Source: Byssothecium circinans
Lineage: Eukaryota > Ascomycota > Dothideomycetes > Pleosporales > Massarinaceae
Direction: 5' to 3'
Assembly: GCA_010015675.1 (NCBI GenBank)
Contig: ML977010.1
Coordinates: 67,363 to 131,362 of the forward strand
Length of the DNA: 64,000 nt
In this document: positions 46,890 through 58,532 of the stretch, piece by piece
How the letters are laid out: the number at the start of each line of letters is the position of its first letter
How positions within the stretch are numbered: position 1 is the first letter of the stretch
Program-made: the position numbers and the translations under genes
The notes under the pieces: model-generated
Databases searched by the model: none
Told to the model about the DNA's origin: nothing
What the model saw: the letters and a program-made list of their open reading frames with translations, nothing else

Positions 46890-48858
46890 TACCGCAACTT
46901 CGGCCCTGGTTTTGATATACGACGCAGGCTATCGGAAGGACGCTCTCCGCTTCTATTTGGACAAGCGCGCAATCAAGCTCCTTTAGATCCTGAAATGCCA
47001 GCATGGCCATCGACAATCAGAGCTCCCGTCCCTTCGTTCAGCTGGGCGGTTTTGCATAGTATGCCTCTCTAGCGCTTCTCAGATGTTGTCCATCGTCCAA
47101 AAGGGGACAAGGGACTATGTTACAGGGCCGATATCGTACACGCCATCATGCAGCCCTTTCGCAATCTGCGCCTGTTTGCGAATAACGTATCGAAGAAGTG
47201 TTGCAATATCTGCGTCACATGGACAGTGAGCAAAATTACAGTGAAAATGAGGTTAACCCAGCCAATCGTTGGGCATGTTGGCCCTTGACTCGCACCCTCG
47301 TCTGCTGCCCACGCGAAACGCACCGCTGACTTAGGGATTCTGAATGAGGGGACAAAAGTAGTGGTTGTCACTAGTCAGCAACACCACCTCTGCTCATCTT
47401 TTCCCCTCAGACAATATTGACGGAGATACTCTGGGTTCTGCGTGTGAAACAATACTGCTTCCTGTGGCCATGAACAATGCGAAGTGGCTTGGAACCCGTT
47501 ATGTATGCCGTTGGACGGGATAGATCTCGTGCAGCTGGCTCACCGTTCAGCGCTTTGCCAATGCTCACCAATCCCTCCAGGCGATCGGGAAGGATTCGGC
47601 TTTGAATTATGTGCCGGCACTCGAACATCCAAGCTCTGGAAAAAATTCTGGAACATTATTTTTACTCGGGGAGATGGGTCCGTCTCGCGTAGCTGCCATC
47701 TGGAAGGAGTACTATACACAGAGGCTTGCCTCTTCGCAGCATGAGAATACAGCAACAACTCCACCGTCATGTCTGATGAGCAGAAGCATATAAAAGAAGG
47801 ATGAAACATATGCATGTCATCACTTTTGGGCGAGCATTGTGGTTCGGAGAAATTTATTCCTTCGGCGCTTTCCCTCTTCGTGATTCGCCGAATGCGCATC
47901 ACCCAGACGTCACTTCCGCCGCCATATGATTCGCTCTTCACCACCATCGCACCACCGCCCATAATCCTTTCACATTCTTTGTCGAGCCTGACGTTTGCAT
48001 TGGCCAGCTCAGAAACAACAGCCGTCAGCATTTTCGTTGATCAAGCTGGCATTCGCAAGCCTTGCACACCGCCAATCTCGGAGACGGGACTACGGAGTAC
48101 AGTCGACAATGAACCGGCCCGCGCGGAACATCATACTGTATGTACGTCTACGTCGACACGGAATGGATGGTCTAGTACATCGCATTGCCATCTTCGTATG
48201 TCTCATAATTGGGTATTTTTCGCCGTCGCCGTGGGGACTTCCATCGCTATTCTGCTTGCGCCGTGGACATCTTACCACGTGACAAATGCACGCACGAAAG
48301 GAGAGCATGTCACCACATCAACACCAGTTTATGCGCATAGCCACGGCAAACTTAGGCGAGGCGGTATAGATAACGTGTGTATCAGAGGGTCATGGGCTAC
48401 TGAGTCGTCGATTATTGCAAGGTCTCCTTAACTGCGAACCCTCAAGACTTTGATTTCGAGGGCATCCTGTTTCGCAGGCCGTCTTGGTATGGAAGTACAC
48501 CTCAGCTCTCAAGGGTCTTGGGCTGGCCACCACTAGATCTCACAATATCGGTTCTCGGGCCTAGTCTTGAGCGAAACCCGAAGACGCGCGTTTGTGAGGC
48601 TGCAGAGTTTAACGTTTTCAATAGGCCCTTTGGAATATCAGCTCATACGTACTTTAGGTTCAGACCTTATATCACGGAGACTTTGTATACGAAGGTCCAG
48701 ATGTACCCCATTAGGGTACGCGCACAAGGATACCATGGTTACCACGGAAGATTCATCATCCGCCAGGCCCACTGATCTTCTTTGCTAACAGCGATTTTAC
48801 AGAACGAATCTGTCTCAGGTCATCCGAATATCATCACGATGCTCTCTTGACCCTACCA
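46890..48858. other. Gene-poor sequence between the two MITE copies
   Basis: The longest ORFs, 47540-48031 minus and 47814-48431 plus, overlap on opposite strands. The minus one begins with a helical-looking stretch (LTAVVSELANANVRLDKECE) that could be a gene fragment. I could not link it to any family or find splice-supported neighbours. Confidence 0.35.
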
Positions 48859-48860
48859 TA

Positions 48861-49110
48861 CAGCGTCTTGTCAACTCCGACGGGACAAACAGGGATCCCA
48901 TCACAGAGCTGACTCATTACCGTAGGCGGCATCTCTAATTGGTGTAGGTCTTTAAAAGTGGAGACAAAATTCAAAACGATCTTCAACTATTAAGACCAAT
49001 CCTTGACTTTAAAGATGGAATTCTAAAATCCTTGCTATCCAATTCGCTGATAGACCATGTCTAGTCCCTGCCGGAACCCTGTTTGTCCCGTCGGAGTTGA
49101 CAAGACGCTG
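48861..49110 (-). mobile_element. TA-flanked MITE, copy 2 (250 bp), inverted relative to copy 1
   Basis: Perfect 34-bp terminal inverted repeats begin CAGCGTCTTGTCAACTCCG and contain CCGACGGGACAAACAGGG. TA flanks both ends (48859-48860 and 49111-49112). The interior matches copy 1 in reverse complement, including AAGTGGAGACAAAATT and AAGACCAATCCTTGACTTT. TA target choice and CAG termini point to mobilisation by a Tc1/mariner-class transposase. The TIR does not resemble that of the transposon at 14933-16268. Confidence 0.92.
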
Positions 49111-49112
49111 TA

Positions 49113-49224
49113 CAAGGGAGACTCATGAACGGGCTGCCCCCCCCTCCCTGTCCCTCTCACATATACTCGTCGCTGATTGGTTGTGACAGGGAGGGGGGGG
49201 CAACCCGTACATGAGTCCCCCTTG
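49113..49224. mobile_element. 112-bp foldback element, TA-flanked
   Basis: Two 40-bp arms (49113-49152 and 49185-49224) match as reverse complements at 37 of 40 positions, around a loop of about 32 bp. Arms start CAAGGG and include a run of eight C followed by TCCCTGTC. TA flanks both ends (49111-49112 and 49225-49226). Its left TA is the right TA of the neighbouring MITE. It has no coding capacity and a strong hairpin potential. Confidence 0.85.
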
Positions 49225-49226
49225 TA

Positions 49227-51170
49227 TATGGGGTTTGTCCCTGTCACTATCTCCCTTCTCCACCATGCCGGCAGTTTACGTCGCGTGCTGTTGTGATCAC
49301 GGCATACTAAGCCTAGTATTAACAGCGACCTTTCCCCCTTCTAGAATAACCTATAAACGAACCGACGTCGTACTGTCGTATCATTGCACCTTATGCTTGT
49401 CTGGGACCACGACGGTGTTGGTCGAGAAGAATAATGACCAAGCCAAAGTTTCAGACAGACCATGGCCTCTCGGCTCGGCCCGGACTGTCAATTGAAATTA
49501 TTCGGGCCGACCGCTGCTTACATTTCTGCTTAGAGGATGGTCCTTGACCGCGTCTGCGTCGGTCACTGTTTGTACGCTTCGAACGGTTTCGGAACGACAC
49601 GAAGGAAATCTCTTGACCTATCGATTTCATCTACTTCTCTCTATACCATTCATGAAGAATGCTAAAGTGCACACCGAAGTGACCCTCATGACCTCACGCC
49701 AAGCTCATCCGTATATTCGAACTCTGAGCAAACCTGCCTCCCAAGAGTCTTCCGTCGCTGCGATAACAATAGCGAATAGAAACTTCACGGAGCCAGCTCC
49801 GGTCGGTAGTCAAGACAGCCGCGTGCCTCGACGTACCCTCTTACTAAACCTACGGCAGGTGTGTATGACGTGCATGTCAATCCAACATTGTCCAATGAAC
49901 GGTCTCGCTGTCACCGCGCTAACCGCCAAAACTGCACATTAAGCTCCGGTGGAAGCACGAGAGCGTTTCCCACCGTTGTTAGATATGAAACGCCTCGCCT
50001 AAGTCATCCTGATCCTAGGTTTCCGCTGTCGGACCTTTTCAAGGCAGTATCCCAAGGCTGACGGCTTTGCATCCGCCGAAAGCGACTGAGCGTTGTTGAG
50101 CCGTGCGGAATGATTCCTCTGCATACTAGGTATCTGATAATTCTAACCGGTTCCCCGCTGTCTCATCCAGGTTTACAACCGTGAGCCTTAAAAATCATGA
50201 TTAGTATATTTGTCAAGGGCCCCAGTCAAACAGCTTTGTGACAAGATCATGACAGCCTGGCCAGGAAGCTAAGCTGTTGATAACGACCCTTTTTGTTTTG
50301 TTTCGTCTACGCATCCATTGTGTGATATAAATCGAACCAAAAAGAAGGCCTTCCTCCGCTGCAGGGATCCGCTGCAACGGGACCCCGTGTTGGTGGGGAC
50401 TAGATGCAGAAGACGGAAAAGCTTGTCGTCTGATGTGCAGCTGTAGTCCTGTGGAGGGTCGGCTTGTTAAACTCGCAATCTAACTCGCGTACAGCATCGG
50501 CTCCGTTTGCCCAACATCCCGTCCGATCGCTTGTGCCTGGCAGTGGGGAGCTTTTGGGTACGTATGGTGTTTTGAATAATGAGGCGAGATGCATGCCGCG
50601 CGTGCTCGATCACATTTGAAGAAATTGAGTTTGGCTGGGCACATGGATACGCTGTATCCCGTATTCTGGGTGTTGGGAAATGAGTGACCAGTGGGTGTGA
50701 CTAGGTTCCAGGAAGGAGTGTCAGTTTGCCATGGAAAGGTTTGGATCTCGTGGCCAATTAGATCTTCTGGATCTCTTGTTCATCAGATAGAGTAACCCGT
50801 CGACACTTTTTTCGGGATTGCCCAGATGGTGGACCGAGGAACCCTATCCTGCGAGGGTTCGACACTGGGCGGGGAGTTGCGGGTCAAGAACCTAATCTTC
50901 AATATGAGGAGTCTGTAGAACAATAGCTCACTTTGAGTTCGTAATGCTTGGGCTGAAGCAGGATGGCGTGACCTTGAAGTTGCATCGAGACCAAATCGTG
51001 CTTACGGGCATAATATCTAAACCTTGGCCATTTCAAGTGCTGGAACGGGGAATGATGCATCGATTGACCAGATCAATCGAGATGGACTGTGCTCGAGCTA
51101 ACCAAAATAGGAACGCTAAGCTCAGACCCCGAAAAGTATCAACATCGATGATATTATTCATCGCAACAAA
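49227..51170. other. Gene-poor island, last part, and ERG27 upstream region
   Basis: No supported gene. Two CCGCTGCA copies lie near 50356-50377. The ERG27 promoter is presumably in the last few hundred bases; I did not find a convincing sterol regulatory element by eye. Confidence 0.4.
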
Positions 51171-52556
51171 ATGTCACTCGCAGACATTACCCAACCAGAC
51201 AGTGGGTTCTACGTTTTGATTACTGGCGCCAACAGGTACGCGGAGCATCCTCATATGTAATTGCCGATAGAGCTCGTATGCTGACAGCGGCACAGCGGCC
51301 TTGGCCTCGGAGTGGGCACCCGTCTGATTGATGAATTCCTCCAAAGCCGACCTCAGAACGAGTCCCTCGTCCTCATAGTAACGACACGCGACCAACGCAA
51401 AGGCGATGCCACGATTGAGAAACTACATAAGCACGTGCAGAATGTGTGTCGCAAGGCAGAGAAGTCAATCCCGGGGATCTCGATGGTGCTGCAGCGACGC
51501 GTACATTTGCGACAAGAGAGACTTGATCTCTTAAGTTTGGTATCCGTACAAAAGCTCGCCAAACGACTTCGCGAAACCACACCGAAACTAGACGCTGTCG
51601 TATGCAATGCGGGGATCGGCGGCTGGACAGGACTGAACTGGCCCAAGGCGGTTTGGGAGGTGCTCACAGACATGAAGAATGCCACCGTGTGGCCAAAGTT
51701 CAAGATCGCGGGCGTGGGATGGGTCACCAAGCCGCAAATACCGAACATAGCAGATGGGAAGACAGTGGAAGAGCCACCGCTGGCAGAAGTCTTCTGTGCA
51801 AACTTCTTTGGCCATTATATGCTTGGGCATTATCTTGCACCGCTGCTATCGAGACATCCAGTGAGTGAGGAGACGAGAGGAAGATTGATCTGGACGAGTA
51901 GTGTGGATGCGTATAAACACTCGTTCGATATCAACGATCTACAAGGCTTCAAGGCCACCGAACCCTACGAATCCTCGAAACGCTTGGCCGATCTCATGGG
52001 CATCACGTCGCGCTTCTCTAGCACCGCACCCCTCGTGAACAAATACCTGTCGCACCCTCCACAGCCTACTGAGAAGACGACCCAACCACGCATCTACCTC
52101 GCACACCCGGGTATTGTCGCCACCTCTATCGTCCCCCTCCCGCTCATCCTCGAATACTGCATGATTCTCGCCTTCTACATCGGTCGCTGGCTTGGGCAAC
52201 AGTGGCACTGTGTCACTGTGCACAAAGCAGCCGTGTCCATGGTCTGGCTCACGCTTGCAAAACAAAGCACGCTAGATACCATGGAGGAGCGAGAGGGTGT
52301 GGCAAAGTGGGGTAGTGCGACGGATGTGTGGGGGAATGAACGTGTGGAGAGGACTGAAGTATCTGGGTGGGGGTGGGGTGGAAAATTGGGTGAGAAGAGC
52401 AGAAAGGGGAGGAGTCCTTATGCGACGGACTTGACGAAGGAGGAACATGGGGAGTTTTTGGAGCTGGGGGAACGGTGTTGGGAGAAGGTGGAGGAATTGA
52501 GAGAGGAGTGGGAGGATAGGCTCGAGGAGGCAGGGGTGGGGGTTGGTTTGGAGTAG
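51171..52556 (+). CDS. ERG27: 3-keto-steroid (sterol) reductase
   Basis: NADPH-dependent 3-ketosterol reductase of the sterol C-4 demethylation complex in ergosterol synthesis, acting at the ER with Erg25, Erg26 and Erg28. The exons are 51171-51235 and 51296-52556 (441 residues). The 60-nt intron (GTACGC donor, CACAG acceptor) splits the cofactor motif, joining TGAN to SGLGLG. The short-chain dehydrogenase features are TGANSGLG (about 19-26), CNAGIGGWTGLNW (about 124), and the catalytic Y246-x3-K250 in EPYESSKR. A family-specific hydrophobic segment (LILEYCMILAFYIGRWLG) and a KWGSATDVWGNERVERTEV block near the C terminus match fungal Erg27. The C-terminal tail is charged and helical. The first ATG upstream of the cofactor motif is used. 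Confidence 0.95.
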
Positions 52557-54596
52557 GCACGTGTGGGGTGGTGGAATTGCATCAGGTGGACATGCGCGAA
52601 ATTGTGCGACTATCGACGACAGAATATTCCGATCTGTCATCGTACACCACGGTGTCACGATCTGTGGAGATACGTTGCACGGCTTTAGCCCGACTACGCT
52701 TTGCACAACGACCAGAAACTCAGTATCCGGGGACAGGGGAAGCCCAGCATCTACCGACCATTGTTCTCAAGCACATGCATGAATACCGAAATTTTCAATA
52801 CACTACCTATCTATTCACCGACCACAGCCTGTCACAAAGGGAAAGTATCCGCCCTTCCCCATTGCATGTCATGTCGTTTCCGTATAACGTCGTAAGAAAC
52901 ATGCATGGTCATACTTTTACGTTTTCTCTTCAAGGGCTGCATGCTGTGCCGATATCGCAACGTCACGATGAGACGGATATGACTCTAATTTTCTCACGGT
53001 TTCTAGGTTATTGCAGTATGCAATAGCGCGACAACGTCAGCTACCTATGTACTTCAGGGAGCAAAACCCAATCTGCAGTCTGCAAAAAAACAAGTCTGCC
53101 AAGAAGAGATAGCCTCCTGCTGACAGTAACAGCTGCGAACTAACTTGGCTACGGAAACCTCCAGCTTTGGTGGAAGGGCGGCTTTCTTTACTATTGCCGC
53201 CAATCGGACTCGCAAATCAACAATTTCCGTATGGCACACTCAGCGGACGCATCTCCGGCGAAATGAAAGTTTATTCCAGACCTTGATGCCGAATACAATT
53301 GATCTGATAGTCGTGGTGGGGGTGAATAATAATGGCGATATTGGGTACGCTGGATCGCCGCTGTCAGGTGGGCCATGCTATCGGCATGCTATTGAAGGCC
53401 GGCATTAGGACGGCAATAAATATTGAAGATGGTGCTTGTGGATGTTGGGCAGCATCCCGGCAACGACGAGATGGCGGAGAATTTTGAAGCTGTCGCGACC
53501 CACGCTATAGTAGCCACGGTAAGACGGCGGGACAGCGGGTTCAACAAGCGTCACGGCAAGCGGGAACGTCGCGCGTCCCTTTATTTCCACGTTTCCACGT
53601 TCCACTATCTCCCTATAGCTAGACATTTCCGCTTAACTTCCAAAGCAACAATGGATGGCGTTGAGAACTCAGGGGCTGCCCCTCACCCTACTCCTCTCCT
53701 CGCGATCTGGAGTCAGATGGGACGACGTGATGGTGGGCGTGATAGCCGTGACTGAGCAGGGGCGAGCATGCGTGAACCCATGCAATTCACAACGCTGGAG
53801 CCGCTACCAACGAATAAGGCAAGGAGGAGGTCATCAAAGCGGTCTGTGCCCCCGTGCGAACCGTTGCTCTGGGATGCGCCTCCTGCTCGCATCTTCGCGT
53901 GCCGATTCGAGCTAGACCGTAAATGGTGTGACCTAGTTTCAATGTTCTGAATGCGCGGAGGGCCTAACTTTCGTGCCCCAACCTTCCCACAGCGCCCTTT
54001 GTCTTCTGGTACTGCGCTGCGACGAGAGAAGGGAGAGTCCAGGTACACATGCGACGTGTGTGTGAGGCTGCATTCTTTCTGCGCGTGCGTGGTTCATGGG
54101 AAATCGCAATTGCTATTGTATTGCTATTACTACAGTGACGAGGAATTGGACCTCTATTCCGGCCGGCTTCTTCATCCTCACCGTCGACATCGCTACCAAT
54201 CCGTCCTTTCTCTCTTGCGCGCCAGCTCTCACCTGCACTGCGCTGCTGCGGACGCGATATGGAACCAAAACCCGAACCTCTCTCCAGCGACTTTCCGCCT
54301 CAATTCTCTCGCGACAGCCTTCCATCAGTCCGAACTGAACTGAACAACGGGGCGCACTCTCAGCCATTACCGGCGTCTCTTTGAGCTATCGGTCTTTGTG
54401 GTGCCAGAGCGTGGGCTATCCGCTGAGCAAGCCTGTTCATGCACAGTGCGTCTGCGATTTGGCCTGCTCAAACAAAGGAAGCTTTGTTAAGTGCGCACCT
54501 CCGAATCCTATAAAGCAACAACATTCCTTTGACAGTCTTCGCCCTATGTGACAACTGCGCATTTGGTCGAGACACCACCTGGGCAGCATTGCGAAC
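52557..54596. other. 2-kb intergenic space
   Basis: The region lies between ERG27 and the coiled-coil gene. ORFs of up to 152 codons (52568-53026, 53951-54343) show no motif, and other frames are equally open. I see no supported gene. Confidence 0.5.
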
Positions 54597-56522
54597 ATGA
54601 CGACACCGAATTCACGCAAGCCTGCGCAAGGATTCTCAACGCCATCCACTCCACCAAATACCTTATCGTCCTACCCTTCCAGCAGCTCAGTCTCCGTCGA
54701 GCCCAAAAGCGAGTACTTGCGCCATGCCCTCGAAGCAAAGAGGGCGAAACAAAATGGGCTCGCCTCAACACCCACCGAATCGAAGACTGCCTCTCCGCAA
54801 ACGTCCATTACCTCACAAAACTCGGATCCATGGCTAGATCAGGCGAAAGACGAAGAAAGTGCTGCCAGAATCACACCGAGCCGTCGCATTCGAAGACCCA
54901 GCGAAGGCGTACTGCAGCGCATGCCTACTACACGCGAGCAGCAGGCGGCGGCCGAGAGGACCAAGGAAGTGCTATTTAGTCTCAACATGAAGCTCGAGCT
55001 CATTTGCCAACAGAACAACGAGCTGAAGGATCAGATGGATGAGGCCAACAAGCGGATCGCGGAGCTGGAAAACTTCGAGGACGAGACGTTTGAGCTTCGA
55101 GATATGAACCGCAGTTTGGAGCTTAAGATGCAGAACGTACTCGAGGAGATGGATGAACTTCGGGAGCGGAACCGCGAGATCCTTGAAATACAAGATGAGA
55201 GTGTCGCAAATATGGAGAAGCAGAATACGGCGCTTGAGGAAGCTGCGGAGATAATCTTGCGCCTGGAGAAGGAGAAGGACGACTTGACCCAGGAGAATGC
55301 ATCGTTGAGCGGGCAGGTTAAGAGCTTGCAGAGACCGTCGACTGATGGTATGAATCATACTGATAACGACGGGACTGGAAACAACAAGCACCCGTCTCGC
55401 GTCTACAGTATTGACGAATCTCGTCCTTCGACAAGCCACTATGGCTCGGATTATTACAGCCAGCCCGCGTCTCCACATGTCAAGAATAGTAAAGAGTCGC
55501 TAGCCCATGGGAAGGATAGCAAAGATTCGTTACCACCGCTTGTAACCATCTCGGATCGCGCGCGGAATTTCTTGACGTTGAATAGGGAGAGCAAGAAGTC
55601 CATCCAGGACCTCAAGAAGCGATTCTCGGACGCATCGATGAAGCATCTTCGGCCGACCTCTATCGTTCCCGACGTACCGCAAATACCAGAACTACAGGAC
55701 AAGGGAAAGGTTCCGGCTTCAGATCCAGCTCCAGTTCCAGCTCAAGTGCCTGCCCGAACACCCAGGCGGGCTACGCCCGCAGTTCAGATATCCCCAGCCA
55801 TGATCGGACGTTCGGTTACTCCTAGAACTCCTACCGATGGTCTCCGTGGTATGTTCCTGAGCAACATGACGCTTGAGGACTCCGGACGCAGTTCTCGACC
55901 CTCAACCGGGTATGCCCAAAGCCCTCTCGAGTCGAAGAAGTTCCGCTCGTCCCGCTCCTCCGACCGTTCTACACAACTAAACGAACCACGCACTCAGGCC
56001 CCACCCCGCCCCAGTAACCGTCGCGTCCAAACATCGTCCTCACATGAGCAACTCCAACCCCCACCCCAACAGCAACGCCGCCCCTCCCAACCCATCAACC
56101 ACCAACACAACCCCAGCATATGCTCCGACCCCGAAACCGACACGCAATCCCAAACAGATGCCTCAGAGTGGGATACCCATGCCCCCTCCCCGTCCGTAGT
56201 GTCTGACATATTGACTGAGCCAGACGCAGACTATCGCGCTCGATGGTTCAGGACCGTGGACAAGCTGAATGTGAATGCCGGCCCCAATATCGGTACGGAT
56301 ACCGGTTTCGCTCGCTCTTCGGCGGCGGCACCAAGGGCTAGTGGAAGAGCGCAGGGAGTGGGAGTGGGAGTTGGTAGGTCGGGGATCAGTGGGAGGAGTG
56401 CGAGTGCGGGTGGGTTTGGGTTTGGGAGTTTGGGACAGGAACAGAATTTCTTGTTTAATCCAGCAGAGGATGAGGACGAGTTTATGGAGAAGGTCAAGGG
56501 GCAGAGGAGGTGGGATAGGTAG
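54597..56522 (+). CDS. Coiled-coil protein with disordered flanks, unknown function
   Basis: Single exon of 641 residues with ATG in GAACATGA context. Residues 1-110 are Ser/Thr/Pro-rich. A strong heptad-repeat coiled coil runs from about 112 to 245 (ERTKEVLFSLNMKLELICQQ, NNELKDQMDEANKRIAELEN, LELKMQNVLEEMDELRERNR). The rest is disordered, with ALARS-free Ser/Arg/Pro-rich stretches, a basic LTLNRESKKSIQDLKKRFSD patch and a Gly/Val-rich end. The layout suggests a cytoskeleton, septum or spindle-pole linked scaffold, but I do not recognise the family and no enzymatic motif is present. I see no strong in-frame intron. Confidence 0.78.
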   Translation: MTTPNSRKPAQGFSTPSTPPNTLSSYPSSSSVSVEPKSEYLRHALEAKRAKQNGLASTPTESKTASPQTSITSQNSDPWLDQAKDEESAARITPSRRIRRPSEGVLQRMPTTREQQAAAERTKEVLFSLNMKLELICQQNNELKDQMDEANKRIAELENFEDETFELRDMNRSLELKMQNVLEEMDELRERNREILEIQDESVANMEKQNTALEEAAEIILRLEKEKDDLTQENASLSGQVKSLQRPSTDGMNHTDNDGTGNNKHPSRVYSIDESRPSTSHYGSDYYSQPASPHVKNSKESLAHGKDSKDSLPPLVTISDRARNFLTLNRESKKSIQDLKKRFSDASMKHLRPTSIVPDVPQIPELQDKGKVPASDPAPVPAQVPARTPRRATPAVQISPAMIGRSVTPRTPTDGLRGMFLSNMTLEDSGRSSRPSTGYAQSPLESKKFRSSRSSDRSTQLNEPRTQAPPRPSNRRVQTSSSHEQLQPPPQQQRRPSQPINHQHNPSICSDPETDTQSQTDASEWDTHAPSPSVVSDILTEPDADYRARWFRTVDKLNVNAGPNIGTDTGFARSSAAAPRASGRAQGVGVGVGRSGISGRSASAGGFGFGSLGQEQNFLFNPAEDEDEFMEKVKGQRRWDR

Positions 56523-57091
56523 TGTGGATTTTTTTGTCTTCGGTTAGGGTTTTTGGGTCATGGGTCATAGGAGTCTTCGTGGGAAGGTGGGCAGGCAAGA
56601 GTTTGAGGGTTTCGAGGAAATCCGGCGTTTTCGTTTTATATGGGAGGCTCCGCGAGGAAAAATAGTTGGTGATACCATTGGGATCTGGTCAGAGACGGAT
56701 GGGGAGGCGCGGGATTGGAGTCCGCATTGCTGTTTCGAGCGTGCATTTTGGCTCGCGCAACCGACGTCTGCGTGGTGTTTGTACGATTAGTTTTCGCAAA
56801 ATCGAGGGATTTGAGAAGCATATAGAAGCTCTAATGTGAAGTTTTGATCAACATGAATTAGATATGAGACAACGTCATCCAAAACCTTTGAAGCTATCGT
56901 CGCACGTGACATCCCGCCACCTTTCTCCGCAACACCTCCGAAACCACCAAACAAACACCTATAATTATTCCACCACATCCTCCTTTACACACCGTTCCTC
57001 TCCCACAAGCTATGCCTCCACCCCACCCAACATTTCCCCGCCGATAGCACCCATCCCCCCCAAGAGAAAAAAAAGGGCACCAATCCTTGCA
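56523..57091. promoter_or_regulatory. Upstream region of the Dsc2-like gene
   Basis: An ATG at 56864 is in frame with the Dsc2-like protein and would add 76 residues of Ser/Pro/His-rich sequence. I prefer 57092 because MITSGFTNAPVS is the familiar N terminus of the family. The stretch includes an A-rich run just before 57075. Confidence 0.5.
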
Positions 57092-58066
57092 ATGATCACA
57101 TCCGGCTTCACCAACGCGCCCGTGTCGCGCTTCCTCGTCTTCGGCACCGTCATCGGCGCTCTCGTCGCCAGCCTGACCGACACGCGCTACTACTTCCACA
57201 TCCAAGTCGTCCCTCACTTCTGGGGCTACGCGCAGTTCTGGCGCGTCGGCGTGTGGCAGCTCGTGTTTACGAATTCGACGGAGGTGCTTTTCGCCGTGTT
57301 GAGTTTTTATAGTCTCAGGGTTGTGGAGAGGTTGTGGGGGAGTCGGAAGTTTGCTGTAAGTGGTTTTGCTCTCTTATTGCTTGCTGTGAGGAAGGGAAGG
57401 GAGAGGGGGTGAAGCGTTGTTTTACAATGGAAGGGTAGTGCTAATACGGAACCATGTGTACTGTAGTCTTTTCTCATTTCGACGTTACCGTATACAACAC
57501 TCCTCCCCCCGCTGATTCTGACGTTTATCCTGCGTCCCCTATCCTTCGGGCGAATAAACCACCTCCCCGCCGGCCCGACCCCAATTATCTTCGCCCTACT
57601 CGCAAACTACTACGCCGCCATTCCTTATACATACCGCTACAAGCTCTCTCCGTACTCCTCTTCCCCCACCTCCCAAACCACATCCACACCAACATCCATA
57701 TGGTCCAAATCGCTAACCTTCACCTCGAAATCAACAACCTATCTCGCGCCACTACAACTCGCGCTGTCGCAGTTTCCGGGAAGCGTGCTCGCGGCGGCAG
57801 TGGGCTGGGCGGTCGGAACCGCGTATCGGAGGGATTTGTTGCCCGGGGCGGGGAGTTGGAGGGTGCCTGGGTGGATTGTGGGGGAGGAGAGTCGGAAGGG
57901 GTTTGAGGGGTTGAGAGCTAGATTGGATGCGGAGAGGGAGAGGGAGGGTGGATTGAGTACGGGGATTTTGGCGGGGGAGACGGGAGGCGCGCACGGTGGG
58001 GCGAGACAGAGGCAGAGGAGGACGCTGGGGGAAATGGTTACGGAGCAGTTTCGCGGGAGGGGATAG
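57092..58066 (+). CDS. Dsc2-like rhomboid pseudoprotease, DSC E3 ligase complex subunit
   Basis: Exons 57092-57355 and 57467-58066 give 287 residues. The 111-nt intron has a GTAAGT donor and CTGTAG acceptor and joins GSRKFA directly to SFLISTLPYTTLLPP. Several hydrophobic segments follow the rhomboid-like order: RFLVFGTVIGALVAS, FWRVGVWQLVFTNSTEVLFA, LPPLILTFILRPLS, and TPIIFALLANYYAAIPY. The position where active rhomboids carry GxSG reads AGPTP, so it should be catalytically dead, like Derlins. VGWAVGTAYRRDLLPG and WRVPGWIVGE are familiar from fungal Dsc2/DscB. The DSC complex in the Golgi ubiquitinates membrane proteins and is needed to activate fungal SREBP in sterol and hypoxia responses. 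I cannot see a clear UBA domain at the C terminus. Confidence 0.8.
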
Positions 58067-58532
58067 CTGGGACGGGAGGCGCGGGGAAGAAGAAGGCGTT
58101 GCGGGTTTCTGTTGGATAGTGTTTAGCAGGTGGTATGAGTTTTCAAGAGGAAATGGCATTTGTTTGAGTATGAATTGATAGGTTGTGCTATTTGTATCTG
58201 GTCGGGTGAAAGAAGATATGGTTGACTCGGCATGGGGATACGATATACCGATAGAGTATCGTGCTCGTACGAAGTACATTACAAACGCAAAGATCAGTCC
58301 ACCCTTCCACCTCACCAGGACAAACCACCACCCTCCCATCCCATCCGAAACGTCAGCATCACCAATCACAATCACAATCACGAACCACCACGGTCCGTAC
58401 AGTACAGTCACAACTCGATTATAAACTACGTTACGTATAGCCAGCCACACACCGCCCTCATTTTTGGAATTACATTAACCCACGAAACCACCTCCCCCCT
58501 CCATCTCATCATCCCGGCGCAACCTCAAGCAA
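58067..58532. other. Convergent intergenic space
   Basis: 3' flanks of the Dsc2-like gene and the Gly/Tyr-rich gene. CAATCACAATCACAATCACGAA, a short ATCACA-type repeat, lies near 58361-58385. I see no gene. Confidence 0.5.

Noticed and set aside
47540..48431. Overlapping ORFs on both strands in the MITE region
   Set aside because: Neither translation matches a family I know; overlap of two frames suggests chance. A decayed gene cannot be excluded.
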